Origin: Cryptococcus deneoformans JEC21
Lineage: Eukaryota; Basidiomycota; Tremellomycetes; Tremellales; Cryptococcaceae
Reading direction: 5' to 3'
Assembly: GCF_000091045.1 (NCBI RefSeq)
Contig: NC_006679.1
Location: forward strand, 796,781 to 860,780
DNA: 64,000 nucleotides
Below are positions 1 to 11,220 of this stretch, piece after piece (positions within the stretch are counted from its first letter, which is position 1; every line of letters starts with the position of its first letter). The position numbers and the translations under genes are program-made. Below the pieces are notes generated by a model that saw only the letters and a list, made by a program, of their open reading frames with translations, was not told where the DNA came from and did no database searches.

Positions 1-984
1 TGCTTAATCCTAGCAGCGGAGGTAAAGATGTCGGGGCCTGGACAGAAGTGAGGTACTCGTAGTCAACGCGCGCTAGAAGCATCTCTGTATTCGATCTGTC
101 TTGAAGGATAGACTGCATGAGAGCAGGAACATATTTTCTGGCCTCTGGCCACTGTGAAGAAGTAAGATTATTTGCCGTTCAACAAGTGAGACAGTGAGAG
201 ACAGAGCGACCCATACCATCTTTTCTAGAGGCAGATCAGAGATGTTGATCCATTTTGGCTCCATTTCCTCCGTTCTTGAGGTGTATGGGTTATGAGCGTC
301 TGCCCACAATCAGCATAATTTATCATATGACTCACGTTTCCGGATCTCCCGACCAAGAAGTACAGGCGTATATGTGAATCCTTAGGAGAGATTTCTCTTG
401 CTGAGTACCAGGATCTGGTCGGCTGGTAAGGAGAATGCCCTTGTAGTGAAGATCGAATCTGTTTACAACCAAACCTGACTCTTCCTAGGACATGTACAGA
501 TTCATAGTTAAAACAATATGATATCAAGTATATGCGGGGAACTTACATGTAGCTCCCTAACCGCACAGCCCAGCATCGACTCTCCGGGTTCTGGCTTGCC
601 TCCGAAACCATTGTACCTGTAGTAGTCGGAAGTTCACACCACTCCATTCCAAAATGTGCTTTCTTTTAAGCAGGCATACTTACAGGCCAACTCCCATACC
701 GCGCCTCTTCAATCCTAATAGCACCTAAAAATGTAGGGATAGGGTCAGCAGTTACCTCTTATCAGAGACCGGTCCGCGTTAACGTCCAGTTTGGACACTC
801 GTTGTTCGAAGATCGCACTTACTTGTGAATTCTGCCTGTCAACAACAAACACAAGGCTGTACTCAATCGGCCATGGCTTGATATTTTGCAGAGTTGCCCA
901 GCTTCGGACTGGAACCTGACTCGAAAATGGTAACTGCTCGAATGGAAGTTTACTGAACTCCGCGGGTATGGTGGGTCTGGCCAT
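1..984 (-). CDS. MTH1-like NUDIX hydrolase (probable 8-oxo-dGTP diphosphatase), 3' end outside window
   Basis: A six-exon model fits on the minus strand: 984-823, 724-684, 616-547, 484-336, 274-217 and 151-1, all with GT-AG introns and kept in frame. Translation starts MARPTIPAEF. Residues 74-96 form a perfect NUDIX box (G-x5-E-x7-R-E-L-x-E-E-x-G-L) containing GGKPEPGE and REL, with EESGL across an intron. Around residue 145 the motif EEMEPKW followed by LPLEKM-W matches the MTH1/NUDT1 family, where this region binds the oxidised purine. The family hydrolyses oxidised purine nucleoside triphosphates and so sanitises the nucleotide pool. About 210 residues are visible, already longer than typical MTH1 (about 156 aa), and the ORF continues past base 1. 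The gene diverges from the derlin gene across 481 bp. The family call is strong; the exact substrate is inferred. Confidence 0.85.
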
Positions 985-1465
985 TGCTGTAGTTTCACAA
1001 CTATCAAAGAATAACGTTTGTGAGCTTTGTACAATTCCTTCTGTATGGTCGTAATAGCGATTAGCGATACATACTGTAAGTATGCGATACCCCTGTCCGA
1101 ACTGTCTGAAACGATAAGTATCACGTACGTAGAGACCCTCTACGAGCGATGGAGTTCGGCACTCGTTGCTTGTTGAGCTCTGCTGCTTCAGAATCGATTG
1201 ACGTGATTTATAGCTCTTGATAATTAATAGCCGAGGCGGCGAAATGCGACGTGCGCCACGCTGGCGGGTTCATCGGATGATGGCATCACACGCATTCCAT
1301 CTCATCTCGCTGTTGCCATGAGCAAGTTCTGCTAAACGCATACAGTCGGTTACCCCTTGTTCAGCTATCATCCTTCAACAAGACTCAACTCCACAGCCCC
1401 ATCTCCCAAGCAAAAACTGCCAAAAATCTTACCCCTGTAGACGCTACTCAGTACCTCGGTAAATC
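985..1465. promoter_or_regulatory. Shared divergent intergenic region (NUDIX / derlin)
   Basis: This 481-bp gap lies between two divergent start codons. The stretch just before the derlin ATG (about 1350-1440) is rich in C, T and CAA/CCA, as is common near fungal transcription starts. No TATA box or known operator could be assigned. It presumably holds both promoters. Confidence 0.4.
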
Positions 1466-2826
1466 ATGGCCGACTTCTCCGCTGCGTTCAATTCAGTGCC
1501 GCCGGTCACTCGCACAATACTCATAGGACTTGGGGCTGTTACTTTGTAAGTCGACCTATGACTTCCCTGGTATAGTACACTAAAGGTAGGTTTTAGCCCA
1601 TGTCTCTTGGGATTGACATCTCCAGCGTCTGTACGTGAATTACAGCCTCGCTGTCAGTGGTGATATTTGACTTTTGACATGCACAGGTTGCATTACTGTG
1701 GAGGAGAGTAACCCAAGGATATGAAGTGAGCTTTATGTGACAATCGAGTTTTAACTGGAGACTGACAACCAATTACGGACTAGATATGGCGCCCCTTAAC
1801 GTGTTTCTTCTTTGGAGGTATGTTTAAACAGGCTGCTAGTCTGGCTGTATGCTGTTTCTTGTTTGAAATGGGCTGAGTTATTGCGATCTAGGTGGCGGTT
1901 TTCCACTGCTTTATGATTTTTTCCTCATATACAGGAATTCCTCCTCTATGGAAAAAGATACCTAGTATGTGTTCTCATTTTGCTGAAACTTGTAGCAGTA
2001 GAGATTGACTGGCTGCCATGAAACATAGTCTTTCTAACACAGCTGAATATGCTTGGCTACATGTCGTGATGGCTATTTTCATCCTTGTAAGTGCATATAC
2101 ACTGCGGATTTTGGTGATGCATGCTTGCTAATAGTCTATCTTGTGTCCCCCTCAGATATTCAACATGTTTGTTGGCCTACCATTTTTGTTCCGCCCCCTT
2201 CTCCATGCTCAAACCTATGTTTGGTGCCGTGTAAATCCTACAGTCAAAGTCTCCATATTTGGACTGTTGACAATACCCACAAGCTGTAAGTGCTACCAAT
2301 AACTGATGACTGTCACTTGTCTTTTGAAGTATTATTGTACATTATGTACAAGCAGTCACAACCAAGAATACAGGCTGATGCAACATTTATAATCGCAATT
2401 AGTGTACCCTGTAGCCCTCATTGTTCTTGATCTGTTAACAGGCGGGCCTCTAAAAGCAATCAGTGGTGTCATGGGACTGTTGGCAGGACATCTATGGTAA
2501 GTTACTAATCATGAATTATCTTGATGCTCATCTTCACTTCTCACATGCTGATCCTTGTTTGTGATATGATTTCTAGGTGGTTCCTCTCGACTTATCTCCC
2601 ACTCTATGCACCTTCTCATTTACGCCGCCAAAACCCCCTAGCAACTCCTAGTTTCTTCAAATCGTGGTTTATCAACAACAGCTCCAACAGACGCACATTC
2701 CAATCAGTTGGAACAAGTATGCAGGCCCAAACATCCTTTGCAACAAGCAGTTCTCGGTCAGAAGCAGCACAGGAAGCAAGGCATAGGTGGGGTGGGGGGC
2801 AGCGGTTAGGAGGTTCTACTCTTTAG
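1466..2826 (+). CDS. Derlin (Der1-like ER membrane protein of the ERAD pathway)
   Basis: Nine exons assemble into a 263-aa protein: 1466-1545, 1597-1630, 1687-1725, 1784-1817, 1892-1964, 2029-2086, 2156-2285, 2403-2496 and 2577-2826. All introns are GT-AG, 51-117 nt, and the exon total (792 nt) divides by three. The protein starts MADFSAAFNSVPPVTR, which is derlin-like. It has the conserved WR pair (residues 53-54, in EIWRPLTCFF), a GGGGFPLLYDF segment, several hydrophobic helices and a GxxxG-type helix (GLLAGHLWWF). It ends in an SHP-box-like tail, RHRWGGGQRLGG. Derlins are rhomboid pseudoproteases in the ER membrane that help retrotranslocate misfolded proteins; the SHP box recruits Cdc48/p97. 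Length and order match fungal derlins, and no catalytic rhomboid Ser/His pair is expected. It appears intact. Confidence 0.92.
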
Positions 2827-3835
2827 CTTGTGTATCCTGAAGCATTGTTTTTGTGTAGAGCTCACTGCCAGAGCTTATGTGACATTGGTGTAGGAGTTTA
2901 TAAAGCAATGTCACTTCATTGGATGTGCTGCATAGCATGGCAGTGTGTCAGTAAAATGTGACTAGATTTGCAAATGTTCAACTGTGCATTCAAGTACTGA
3001 TCATCAAAAACAGGATATGGATGGAAGCAGACATGGTCACTAAAAGCCAACTCGGATGGGCTGCCTGGGTCAAATCACCATTTGTACAGACTGAGATACA
3101 AGCACATAAGGGATAGGATATGTGGTGGAGGATCACACACAGCATACAACATGACATCTTTGCTGCTGCATAAGATATGACACTAAAAATAATTTAGTTA
3201 TTGTGCATAAACTATGTTACATGATTTGTTTGCCAAATACTAGTGGTCTGTAATCATCATCTCTGCAATATGATGAAGTATGGAAAGATTTGCAATTGGG
3301 GAGCTAACAAGGAACAGAAGATGAGATGTTGCCCAGGCTGCCAGGGATTTTCATGTGATTGCAATGCCCCAAGAACTAAGGGAAAGGGAATGAATGACTC
3401 TTTTTTCTGATGAATTTCTGTGTTCTGTCTTTTGTTTTTACTTCTAGAATCTTTAGATTCCTGGCTGAATATTAATAAAAGCTATACTGCTGTACAATTA
3501 CAAGAAGTACAAACATTCCCCAACCTGAATTATTATCTGCAATTCTGCTTCTGATGGCACATAATCAACAAAGGGGTGAATAAGTGGATGGAACAGATAA
3601 ATTTAGATAGATTTATCCATCAGTCTTTGCAGAAACTTGAGAGTGGCCACACTGATTGCATTTAATCCAAACAACTAGAATATCATACCCCTCAGCTTGA
3701 TCTGTTCCAAAACCCCTGTGATAGCCAGCATTGCCACCATCATCCCCTTTGGCCCTTTTTTTCCTTTCCACTCCAGTTATACCAACTGCCAACAAACTTC
3801 CAAAAAATGTGTAGCTTCCAATAAGCTGCCCATCT
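2827..3835. other. Intergenic, no supported gene
   Basis: AT-rich sequence downstream of derlin. It probably holds the derlin 3' UTR and then unassigned DNA. A 103-codon minus-strand ORF (3613-3924) has no recognisable domain and overlaps the start of the next plus-strand ORF, so I do not call it. Confidence 0.5.
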
Positions 3836-5564
3836 GTGCTGGCCTGCTTTGACACACTCATCAACACTATTACCCATAACAATATTACTATTCTGTACAC
3901 CCATGTGTACATCAACAACAGCACTCAACAACCAAATGCAGCAACCCTACTTGAGCCAAGACCAGCAGTACTGGGAACAGTACCCAAACTCATTCTTCAA
4001 ATCAAACTTGCTATGATGGCAGCTATGGCACTCAGAGCCACTCCATCAACCCCAAACATCCTTGCAACTGAAGGAAATTCCATCCCAACCTCATCGTCAT
4101 CTTCATTTTTATCATGCCATAACTCAGATCTAGTAAGCCAGACTACAGGTTCTATAGCAGGATCTTCCTCCAACAGATGGAATATATCTCATGGGTTAGT
4201 GGGCTTGTTTGGTCAGCAAGATGATACTTTAAATACAGCATCATCTGTCACAACAGACATGGCTGTCATCGCACCAGCATCAGATCTTCCCCTGCCTCCC
4301 CTTCATCCAGTCCATCAAATTTCAACTAACCTTCATGCACATCAATCCCAAACATCATTACAGGCCAGCAATGGGACTAATGTCTCCCAGCTGCCTGAGC
4401 ATAAGAGTGCAGGTGAACAACCCAAAGTTTATTGCCATTCAGGGTCCACTACTCTGCATGGTAATTATTCTGATGATTGTTTCCAATGCATGTGGTCTGA
4501 CAGTCAACAAATCTGCCATGCCAGAATGGGGACATACAACATTTTCATTAAAGTGAGTGGCACTCGAGTTTCTAATTTGCCTGGCATGATGTTCATGATC
4601 ATAATTAGCATTTGCATCTTCACATATTCAAGACCATCAAAAAAAAGGCAAAAGACAACAATGTGTGTTTCCAGCTGAAGCTTGTAATGATCATGGCTAA
4701 TTTGCTTCAGTGTTCTTATAAATGCCAATGGTTTACATGCCAGGCTTGGGAATTTAACACTCCCAGTGCACTTATTAACCATGTCAGGCAAAATCATCTT
4801 GGAATTGTTGGTATGTCCTGCCAATCTCAACTTCTCAAGCTTGGCTTCTGCATCTTTGTTATAGTATGCTAATTTGTCCTTTCCTCCATTAAATGTTTTC
4901 AATTCACAGCAAGAGCTCCAAAGTTCCTCTTATGTCAGTTACCACTTTCTCAGCCATTGCCTTGTCCACCTATTTGTCAATCACTAGACATTCCTCAATA
5001 CTTTTTGACTGCTCATCCAGTACAAAAATCACCTTTTAGCACAGTCTACAAAAATACACAGGAAATACCCATTTTGCCAGACTGGGATGATACAGCACCC
5101 TTTCTGCCAGTGCACAATGAGCCTCAACCAGGTTACTTCTTAGGTTTCTCTGGAAGCATTTTCCCTATGAGCAAACTTATGGGGGGGCAGGACTGGCATG
5201 AAAGAGATAGTAATGGACATTTGATAACTTGTAAAACTTCACCAGGGGACCCTTTGATACAAGTCAAGAAGAAAATCAAGGGAAAGCTTAATAAGCCAAA
5301 GCTTACTGTATCAGCTGATATAGTGGCAGCATATAATAAAGCTGCCAGGAGAAGAAGAGAAAAAAAGACAGGGATGTTTTGACAGACCTGGTTGTACCTG
5401 AACAACAACAAGCTGAAGGCATGAAGGTCAAGAATAGATCTTCACAATGGATAGCAAGAAAGTTAAGGATGACCATAGGGTATGATTTAGTTGTTGGAGT
5501 ATTAGAGTTTATGGAGAGAGGGATTGCTGCAGGATCCTCCCATATCAAACAGGATGCTAAATAA
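3836..5564 (+). pseudogene. Putative C2H2 zinc-finger protein gene, degenerate or frameshifted
   Basis: An open frame from 3836 to 4552 joins short exons 4609-4662, 4711-4810 and 4910-5382 through GT-AG introns of 56, 48 and 99 nt. Exon 4711-4810 encodes a convincing finger, C-x4-C-x13-H-x4-H (CSYKCQWFTC then ALINHVRQNH). The exon before encodes a related unit (QCMWSDS then FIKHLHIFK) in which the second Cys and last His positions read Ser and Lys. The C-terminal exon is basic (AARRRREKK) and hits a stop at 5382 right after a run of seven A. One extra A would extend it through a Gln/Glu-rich and helical segment to 5564. The low-complexity Ser/Thr/Gln N-terminus would fit a transcription factor. 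The start codon is uncertain. The frameshift may be a sequencing error; otherwise the gene is dead. Confidence 0.42.
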
Positions 5565-6066
5565 CCAGAAGGGCTGGTTGAGGACAGAGATGCAAATTAT
5601 CACAGATTGGAAATTCAAAGTTGTACACACTATGGGACCTGTGGCAGCTTAATTTAATCCATAACTGTTTCAGCTTAAAATAATCCAAGATTGTATTGTA
5701 GTGCATCCATGCTATGCATGAAGTAACTTAGAGGGTTGCTAGGATGAAAGAGAGACTCAGTAGCTAGTAGGAGTGATGGTGGTATAATACTGGAGAGCTG
5801 ACTTACAACAAGTAGCAGCAAAACCACATTCTGAAGTATTACATAAGCTAGTCTAGTCCACGCTGACATACAGTGCAGAGCACCCAACCCAACCTGAAAT
5901 GAAAAAAATGTCTCAAAAATTTCAAAATTTCAGTCAAAGACTCCTCTCGCTGAGAAAACACCAAAAATGAGATTTTGGGTCAATAGCAGACATTGCTGAA
6001 TGGTGGAATTTTTGGCTCCTGGACAAACTATTTTGACCATTCTAGGCATGGTTGCATGACATAACA
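5565..6066. other. Intergenic, nothing recognised
   Basis: AT-rich DNA after the zinc-finger gene. The short ORFs here have no domains, and no repeats or RNA genes were seen. Bases 6055-6066 (CATGACATAACA) are repeated exactly at the far end of the next element. Confidence 0.5.
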
Positions 6067-6529
6067 TGTTACAACTCGTCCCCAACAGGGTCCGGCCTTG
6101 GAGACGAGATAGAAAGCCGTAGTTTAACTAAGCAATGAGATATATGTATGATATACCTCTTGACACTTGTCTGTTGGCATATGGTATAGGGCGGAGGTAT
6201 ATTTGCTTGGGAAGATCAGGCAAGCTTATATATTAATGGAGTAAGTTTATGTCGAAGGTGGTGCAAGGTAAGACAAGAGCGAGCACTGGGAGCTTGAGGA
6301 CCTTTCGCAAAGTAACTTATGAAATATTGATCTTCGAGGGGAAGAAGATCAAGATCAAGGACAGAGCTCCCCTTTATATACTTCTACAGAAATCTATTTA
6401 TATCCTTCGAGGTCCAGCTGGATGTCCAGTTGGACCTTCTTATCTGAATCGGATCTTGCCTTCCTATTACATAACTCCCTCCTATGATATCTTATCTCTT
6501 CTTCTTTGTGCAGGCTCATGACATAACAC
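6067..6529 (-). repeat. Putative solo LTR (463 bp), family unknown
   Basis: On the minus strand the unit begins TGTTATGTCATGAG and ends GAGTTGTAACA, giving TGTTA/TAACA termini typical of LTRs. A TATA-like GTATATAAAGGGG lies at 6369-6382 on the minus strand, as expected for an LTR promoter. There is no 5-bp target duplication. Instead CATGACATAACA occurs at 6055-6066 and again as the last 12 bases of the unit (6518-6529), as if a second LTR copy began there. It could also be a non-autonomous element or MITE. It carries none of the family A-E LTR sequence. Confidence 0.4.
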
Positions 6530-6642
6530 GATGCAGAATAAAAGAAGGTATTATCACATATGCTGCCATGTATAAATTTCTGGTCTTCCAAAGGTTTACA
6601 AATACATATACATTTCTTAAAAAGCACATTATCTGGAGATAA

Positions 6643-7626
6643 ATGCCTTCATTAACATCTAGGCCCTTCACCAACCCCATCAATGTTGATGACAGCAATG
6701 ATGATCTCATCAGCAATGGCAGCAACAGCAACAGCAACAACAGTGATGACAGTGACCACAATGATGACTGGGAAGATGCAGAGCAAGGTGAAGATGAGAG
6801 CTGCCTGGAAGACATCCGATGCAGAGCAAGGTGAAGATGAGAGCTGCCTGGAAGACATCCTTGACAGATTAATTCTTTTCAACAACTTCGATCCTGATTT
6901 AGAAGAGGGCAAGAATAAAAAAAAAGGACAATGATGAAGGAAAGAGAGAGAAGAGCGAGTACCTCAGGCAGTCCAACATGGAGGCTTTTCCTCATTGCTG
7001 ATGACTTTCAAATTGGTCAACCAGTGTTGAGTGATGAGGAATGGGTGGAGAGGATTCTAAACCCAGAAATCAAGTGCTTGGAAGAGTTGCAAAAGACGCA
7101 GGATCTGGAATATGTTCCAAGGATGAAGGGAAGGGCGAAATGGAACAATTGAGTGACTGCAGAGTCCAAGAGATCTCTTGCGAACATGCACAAACAGGGT
7201 GTGGAAGGTATTGCCATTCAATAAACACTGAAAGTCTTTGCTGACCAGAGCTATCAGGTTGACAAGGCCTCAAGCATGCAATCAAAAATGATTTATGGCA
7301 CCCGGCAGACTGCACCATTTGAGATAATGCACAGAAGCGATGAAAAAAAAAAAAAAATCAAGGCTAATGGCTCAAGCATTAAAAACTTCTTCCACTGTTC
7401 TGGGAGTGCTGGTTCTCGTCCTGCAGTTGGAAGACACCGAGAAGAAGTAGTGAGCAACTTTATTCCACCCATTTCCTCCACTTCCTCCACTTCACCAAAC
7501 AGCTTGCATTCGCCATTGGACCCCCAGGCCCCAGCTACTCATGCTTTCCAGGAATCATCTCTTCTCCCATGTCAGGGGGCTATCTCTTCTGGCGATAGCC
7601 TTCAACAGGTTAGGGACAACAAATGA
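6643..7626 (+). pseudogene. Eroded ORF cluster, function unknown
   Basis: Several short plus-strand frames overlap here. The first (from 6643) has an acidic Asn/Ser/Asp-rich stretch and is shifted by a 43-bp tandem duplication. A run of nine A near 6915 breaks the frame again before KREKSEYLRQSN. Later pieces (7276-7626) are Ser-rich. These pieces could be one decayed gene or transposase, but no catalytic motif or known family is visible. Confidence 0.25.
6775..6860 (+). repeat. 43-bp tandem duplication (2 copies)
   Basis: The unit beginning GATGCAGAGCAAGG and ending GGAAGACATCC occurs at 6775-6817 and again at 6818-6860 without change. Because 43 is not a multiple of three, it shifts the reading frame that runs through both copies (peptide DAEQGEDESCLEDI in each). 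Confidence 0.9.
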
Positions 7627-8540
7627 TCCGAGGGCCTCTTCAAATAGACAGCCAGATCAATGCCGGAAGATGATAGCTTTAAGTAGATGAAGAATACTTG
7701 GAGAGGACAACAATAGTGGATCGACAAGTATCTAAAACTATGGAAACTACTGTCTTATATATCTTTACACCTCAAGCTCTGCTGACTCATCTTTCCCACA
7801 CCAGCCAGCTCTACATCCTTTTGCGTTGCCGAAACCTGGTGGCAAGGAAGGTGGTGGAGGGTTGTCGATCTCTCTATCTCTGTATATCTCTCGGGGGAAG
7901 GCCGTGGCCGAAAACGAAGGGGTATGCTCGGATGCGGACTGAAGTGGATGAGGAAGGGTTACTGTCATAATCGTGCTGACATGAAGAAGAGGAGGTTTTG
8001 AGTAAAAGTGGAGTTTAAGAGGTCGGGTGGCGACAGCCACGTGACAGTCAGCCCCAACTTCAATGCGAGCATCCCTGCGAGCTGAGTGTGGAGATAGACC
8101 GCAGTTTGAATGAGAGGAAGAAGAGGTTGAGATAGATAGAGAGAGACGATAATAGAGGAAGTGGGATGCCAAGGGTTAAACGCTGAATGAGATGTAGAAG
8201 TGGGGAGGTACTCTGTGATGGACGTTGATGCAGGCTTTGTTGGTGCTTACCAGTAGCTAATCTAATAGTCCTTCTCCTTGAGTCTTAAAACACTAATAGT
8301 CTGTTCCATATATTCCAACAATATTCTCCAGCAAAAATTCTCCTGTGCAATGCGTGATAAGATATTGTTCAGTGATATCGAAAAAGTTGTCAGGGAAAGG
8401 GGAGGGAAGTGGTTTGAGTGGTGTAGATGAAAATGTGGGAAATTAGGCGAGGAGATGAAGTTGGGTAAAAGAGAGAGATGGTGAGGATGGGGGTAAAGAA
8501 TGTGAGATGGTCAATCATCACAAGAAACCTTGTGACGAAG
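7627..8540. other. Intergenic host DNA, nothing recognised
   Basis: Mixed-composition sequence with purine-rich stretches (about 8100-8170 and 8440-8500). A 135-codon minus-strand ORF (7765-8172) has low-complexity Ser/Pro composition and no domain, so it is not called. The region ends in CGAAG, where the first A-family LTR begins. Confidence 0.5.
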
Positions 8541-9129
8541 TGTAAGGCATGCATGCCAAACACGGTCATTATGATCCCAAGGTCTGTTTCACTTCATACA
8601 TAGATTTGCTGCCGCTTTTCTCTTATTTTGATTCCGTTTATTTTGCGCGCTCCTCACAGGCCTCAAAGGAATTTGCAGCAAGGAAAAGCCTCTCTTCTTT
8701 ATCTTTAGAAAGAGAGCCCTTTTCCTTTGGTTGTCCGCGACCTGCTGTAGTTCTTTTGAGTGCTTGTGAGTCCCACTTCCTACTTGAATTGTGGTTTTAT
8801 GCTAACTGGGCGGACTTTAGTAATTATAGCTTCGTTGACACTCTGCCCAGGTATGCTTGTAACTTCTTCTTTATCTTTAGAAAGAGAGCCCTTTTCCTTT
8901 GGTTGTCCGCGACCTGCTGTAGTTCTTTTGAGTGCTTTAATTATAGCTTCGTTGACACTCTGCCCAGTGATCAACAAACATATGCAAACTCATAGACCGC
9001 TTCTGCGCCCGGACAATCCAACTACCTCTTTCCTTGCCACTGACTAGACAACAGTCGTGTTCCAGCCGTCTCTCTTTCAAATCAAATCAAGCCGAACTCT
9101 TCAGTGAACATCCCCCCTGGGTTGTTACA
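8541..9129 (+). repeat. A1 5' LTR, long form (589 bp)
   Basis: Starts TGTAAGGCATGCATGCC (containing the perfect palindrome GGCATGCATGCC) and ends GGGTTGTTACA. It is 172 bp longer than the other A LTRs: the block ending TTTTGAGTGCTT near 8765 recurs at about 8864-8937. A 55-bp segment and a second copy of TAATTATAGCTTCG separate the copies. Confidence 0.9.
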
Positions 9130-10650
9130 CTTTTTTTAAGCGAATCTCAACTGCATGAGCTCTGCTGAGCCACCAGAAAATTTTTTTGACACCATTACAC
9201 CTATTGAAGATCAATCCAAACCACGACTTCGGCAAGATACACCATTCCCTGAAATGACAACACCCCCTACAGACAAGGAATCCCTACAGAGGAAGATCAA
9301 ACAGATAGAGGACGAGAGAAAGCGGGAGAGAGAGGAGCACAAGCGCGAAATGGCGGAGCTACAAGCCCAAATGCGAGGTCTTCTCAAACGCGAGGCCGAG
9401 AAGCGCGACCTCCCTCCGCACAATCCCGCCACTTCCAGCTTACCTGCCAAATCAGAGTCCCCTCATCCTCCTATTATGTATGATTCTCTCCCCCAACCCA
9501 AATATTCCTTTCCAGTCCTCTCTGAACATGCCGACGCAGCGGCTATTCACCAACACATCTCGAAGCTTCGCAGCATCTTTACCCTCATGGCCGCCGGTTA
9601 CCGCTATGAACCCACCGCTTTTGAGGCCCGCAAGCTCGCCCACGCCGCCCAGTCTCTTACTGGTATCCGCCATCTTCAATTCCTCGAAGGTGATGGCCTC
9701 CAATGTCGCACCTTTGATGACTGGGCAAAAGCTTTCAAGTCTGCAATGCTTCCGCTCGGCTGGGTATCCGAGACCGAAAAGAAAATCTATTCTCTTCAAC
9801 CCCAGCTCCTCCGACTTGACAAAATCCCATCGGCCATCATGGATTTCAAACAGTGGTTCACCCTCCTGAAGGATTCCGACAGCCCCATGTCCGAAGGCGT
9901 CGCTACACACTGGCTGCGAAACCACATGACACCTGGTCTTTTGGCGGAGCTTGAACGGGACTTTGGTGGTGAGAATCAGCTTCGTCAGGCCAGTTTAGCT
10001 GAACTTCTCAAGCATATGGAAATCTGTGCCACCAGACTCCTTCGCTACCAGTCCGCTTTCGCCCCCATCGCGCCCACCCGCACGCCGATCGCTGCTGTCT
10101 CGCCTGAAGCGTCTTCGCCCATCGACATTGCTCAATGGCTCAACCCACGACTTCCGCTCCCCAAGGGTGGTGCTGGTCGCCGCGCTCGAGCTCACCTTGC
10201 CAGTGAACAGCGTTGCTTCCTCTGCCGCCAACCCGGTCACAAGTCTCCCGACTGCCCTAAGCGCAAGGAACCCACGGCAATCGCTGCTGTAAGCACCTTC
10301 GACCATGAGGAAGCGGAATTTGAGCAGGAGGAGGGGGAGATGTTTGCTGAGGTATTAGCCACACACCTTGCGCCGGAGCTGTCAGTCCCACCCATCCTTC
10401 TCGAATGTCGCATAGGCACTAATGGGTCACCCTTCCTCGCCCTCTTCGACACAGGAGCAACAGTCACTCTAGTTGATCCGTCCCTCATCACCACCCACCA
10501 ACTCCAAACTTATCCATCAGAGCAACGGCGGGTGGTATCGTTAGCAGGAGGAGCATGGGGTCCAGCTTTACAACGTCGTGTAGGAGTAGAGGTATGCATC
10601 CAGAATCAAGTCTTCGCACTACATGGTTATGTCATGCCCCTACATGCCCG

Positions 10651-11220
10651 TGTAAGTGCAGAGCCCTTATCACCACTCGTTCTCACCATATGGTAGGATT
10701 TATTCCTATGCATTGGTCGATGTTGGTAGGTGAGATTTGATGCCGAAACACGTTTTTCGGACTTCGCCGAAACGCGGCATGGTCGATGTTGGTAGGTGAG
10801 ATTTGATGCCGAAACGCGTCTTTCGGACTTCGCCGAAACGCGGCATCGAGCTCTGTCCCGCCTTTATCCTATGCATGATATTTTATTCTCATGCATAGGA
10901 CCGGCAATTGCTGCCGAGACGCGGCGGCGGACTTCGCCGGATCTCTGTCCCTTTTTTTTCGATGGACTTCTGTTTGTTTCTGCATACATCCATACATATA
11001 TATATATATAGATCTCATACATAGTTATAGTTTTCTCTTTCTCTAAGCGAAACTCATGCATATCAAACATTGCTAGTTTCGCATCCAGTAGACCACTATA
11101 ACTATAAACAAACACCGAACGCTTCCTCGAACGCATCCGAACGCCCTCTAGACCTATACCACGAACGCCCATCCTTCTCGAACGCCAACCGAACGCAGTG
11201 AGGCACCCCCAGTGCCTACA
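10651..11220 (+). repeat. Solo B-family LTR (570 bp) in A1
   Basis: TGTAAGTGCAGAGC to CAGTGCCTACA, flanked by perfect 5-bp duplications GCCCG (10646-10650 and 11221-11225). It interrupts A1 after the protease. It is 67 bp longer than the B1 LTRs because a 66-bp unit starting GGTCGATGTTGG is tandemly duplicated (10715-10780 and 10781-10846). Confidence 0.93.

Noticed and set aside
3613..3924. 103-aa minus-strand ORF
   Set aside because: No start context or domain, overlaps the opposite-strand gene, and composition looks like shadow sequence.
7765..8172. 135-aa minus-strand ORF
   Set aside because: Ser/Pro low complexity and no recognised motif.
9452..9925. 157-aa antisense ORF in gag, conserved in A1 and A2
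   Set aside because: It mirrors a highly conserved gag and is kept only because the two A copies are nearly identical; no domain.
10864..11172. ORFs inside B LTRs (also 18568-19005 and 29550-29963)
   Set aside because: They lie in noncoding LTR sequence, include an AT microsatellite, and recur only because the LTR recurs.
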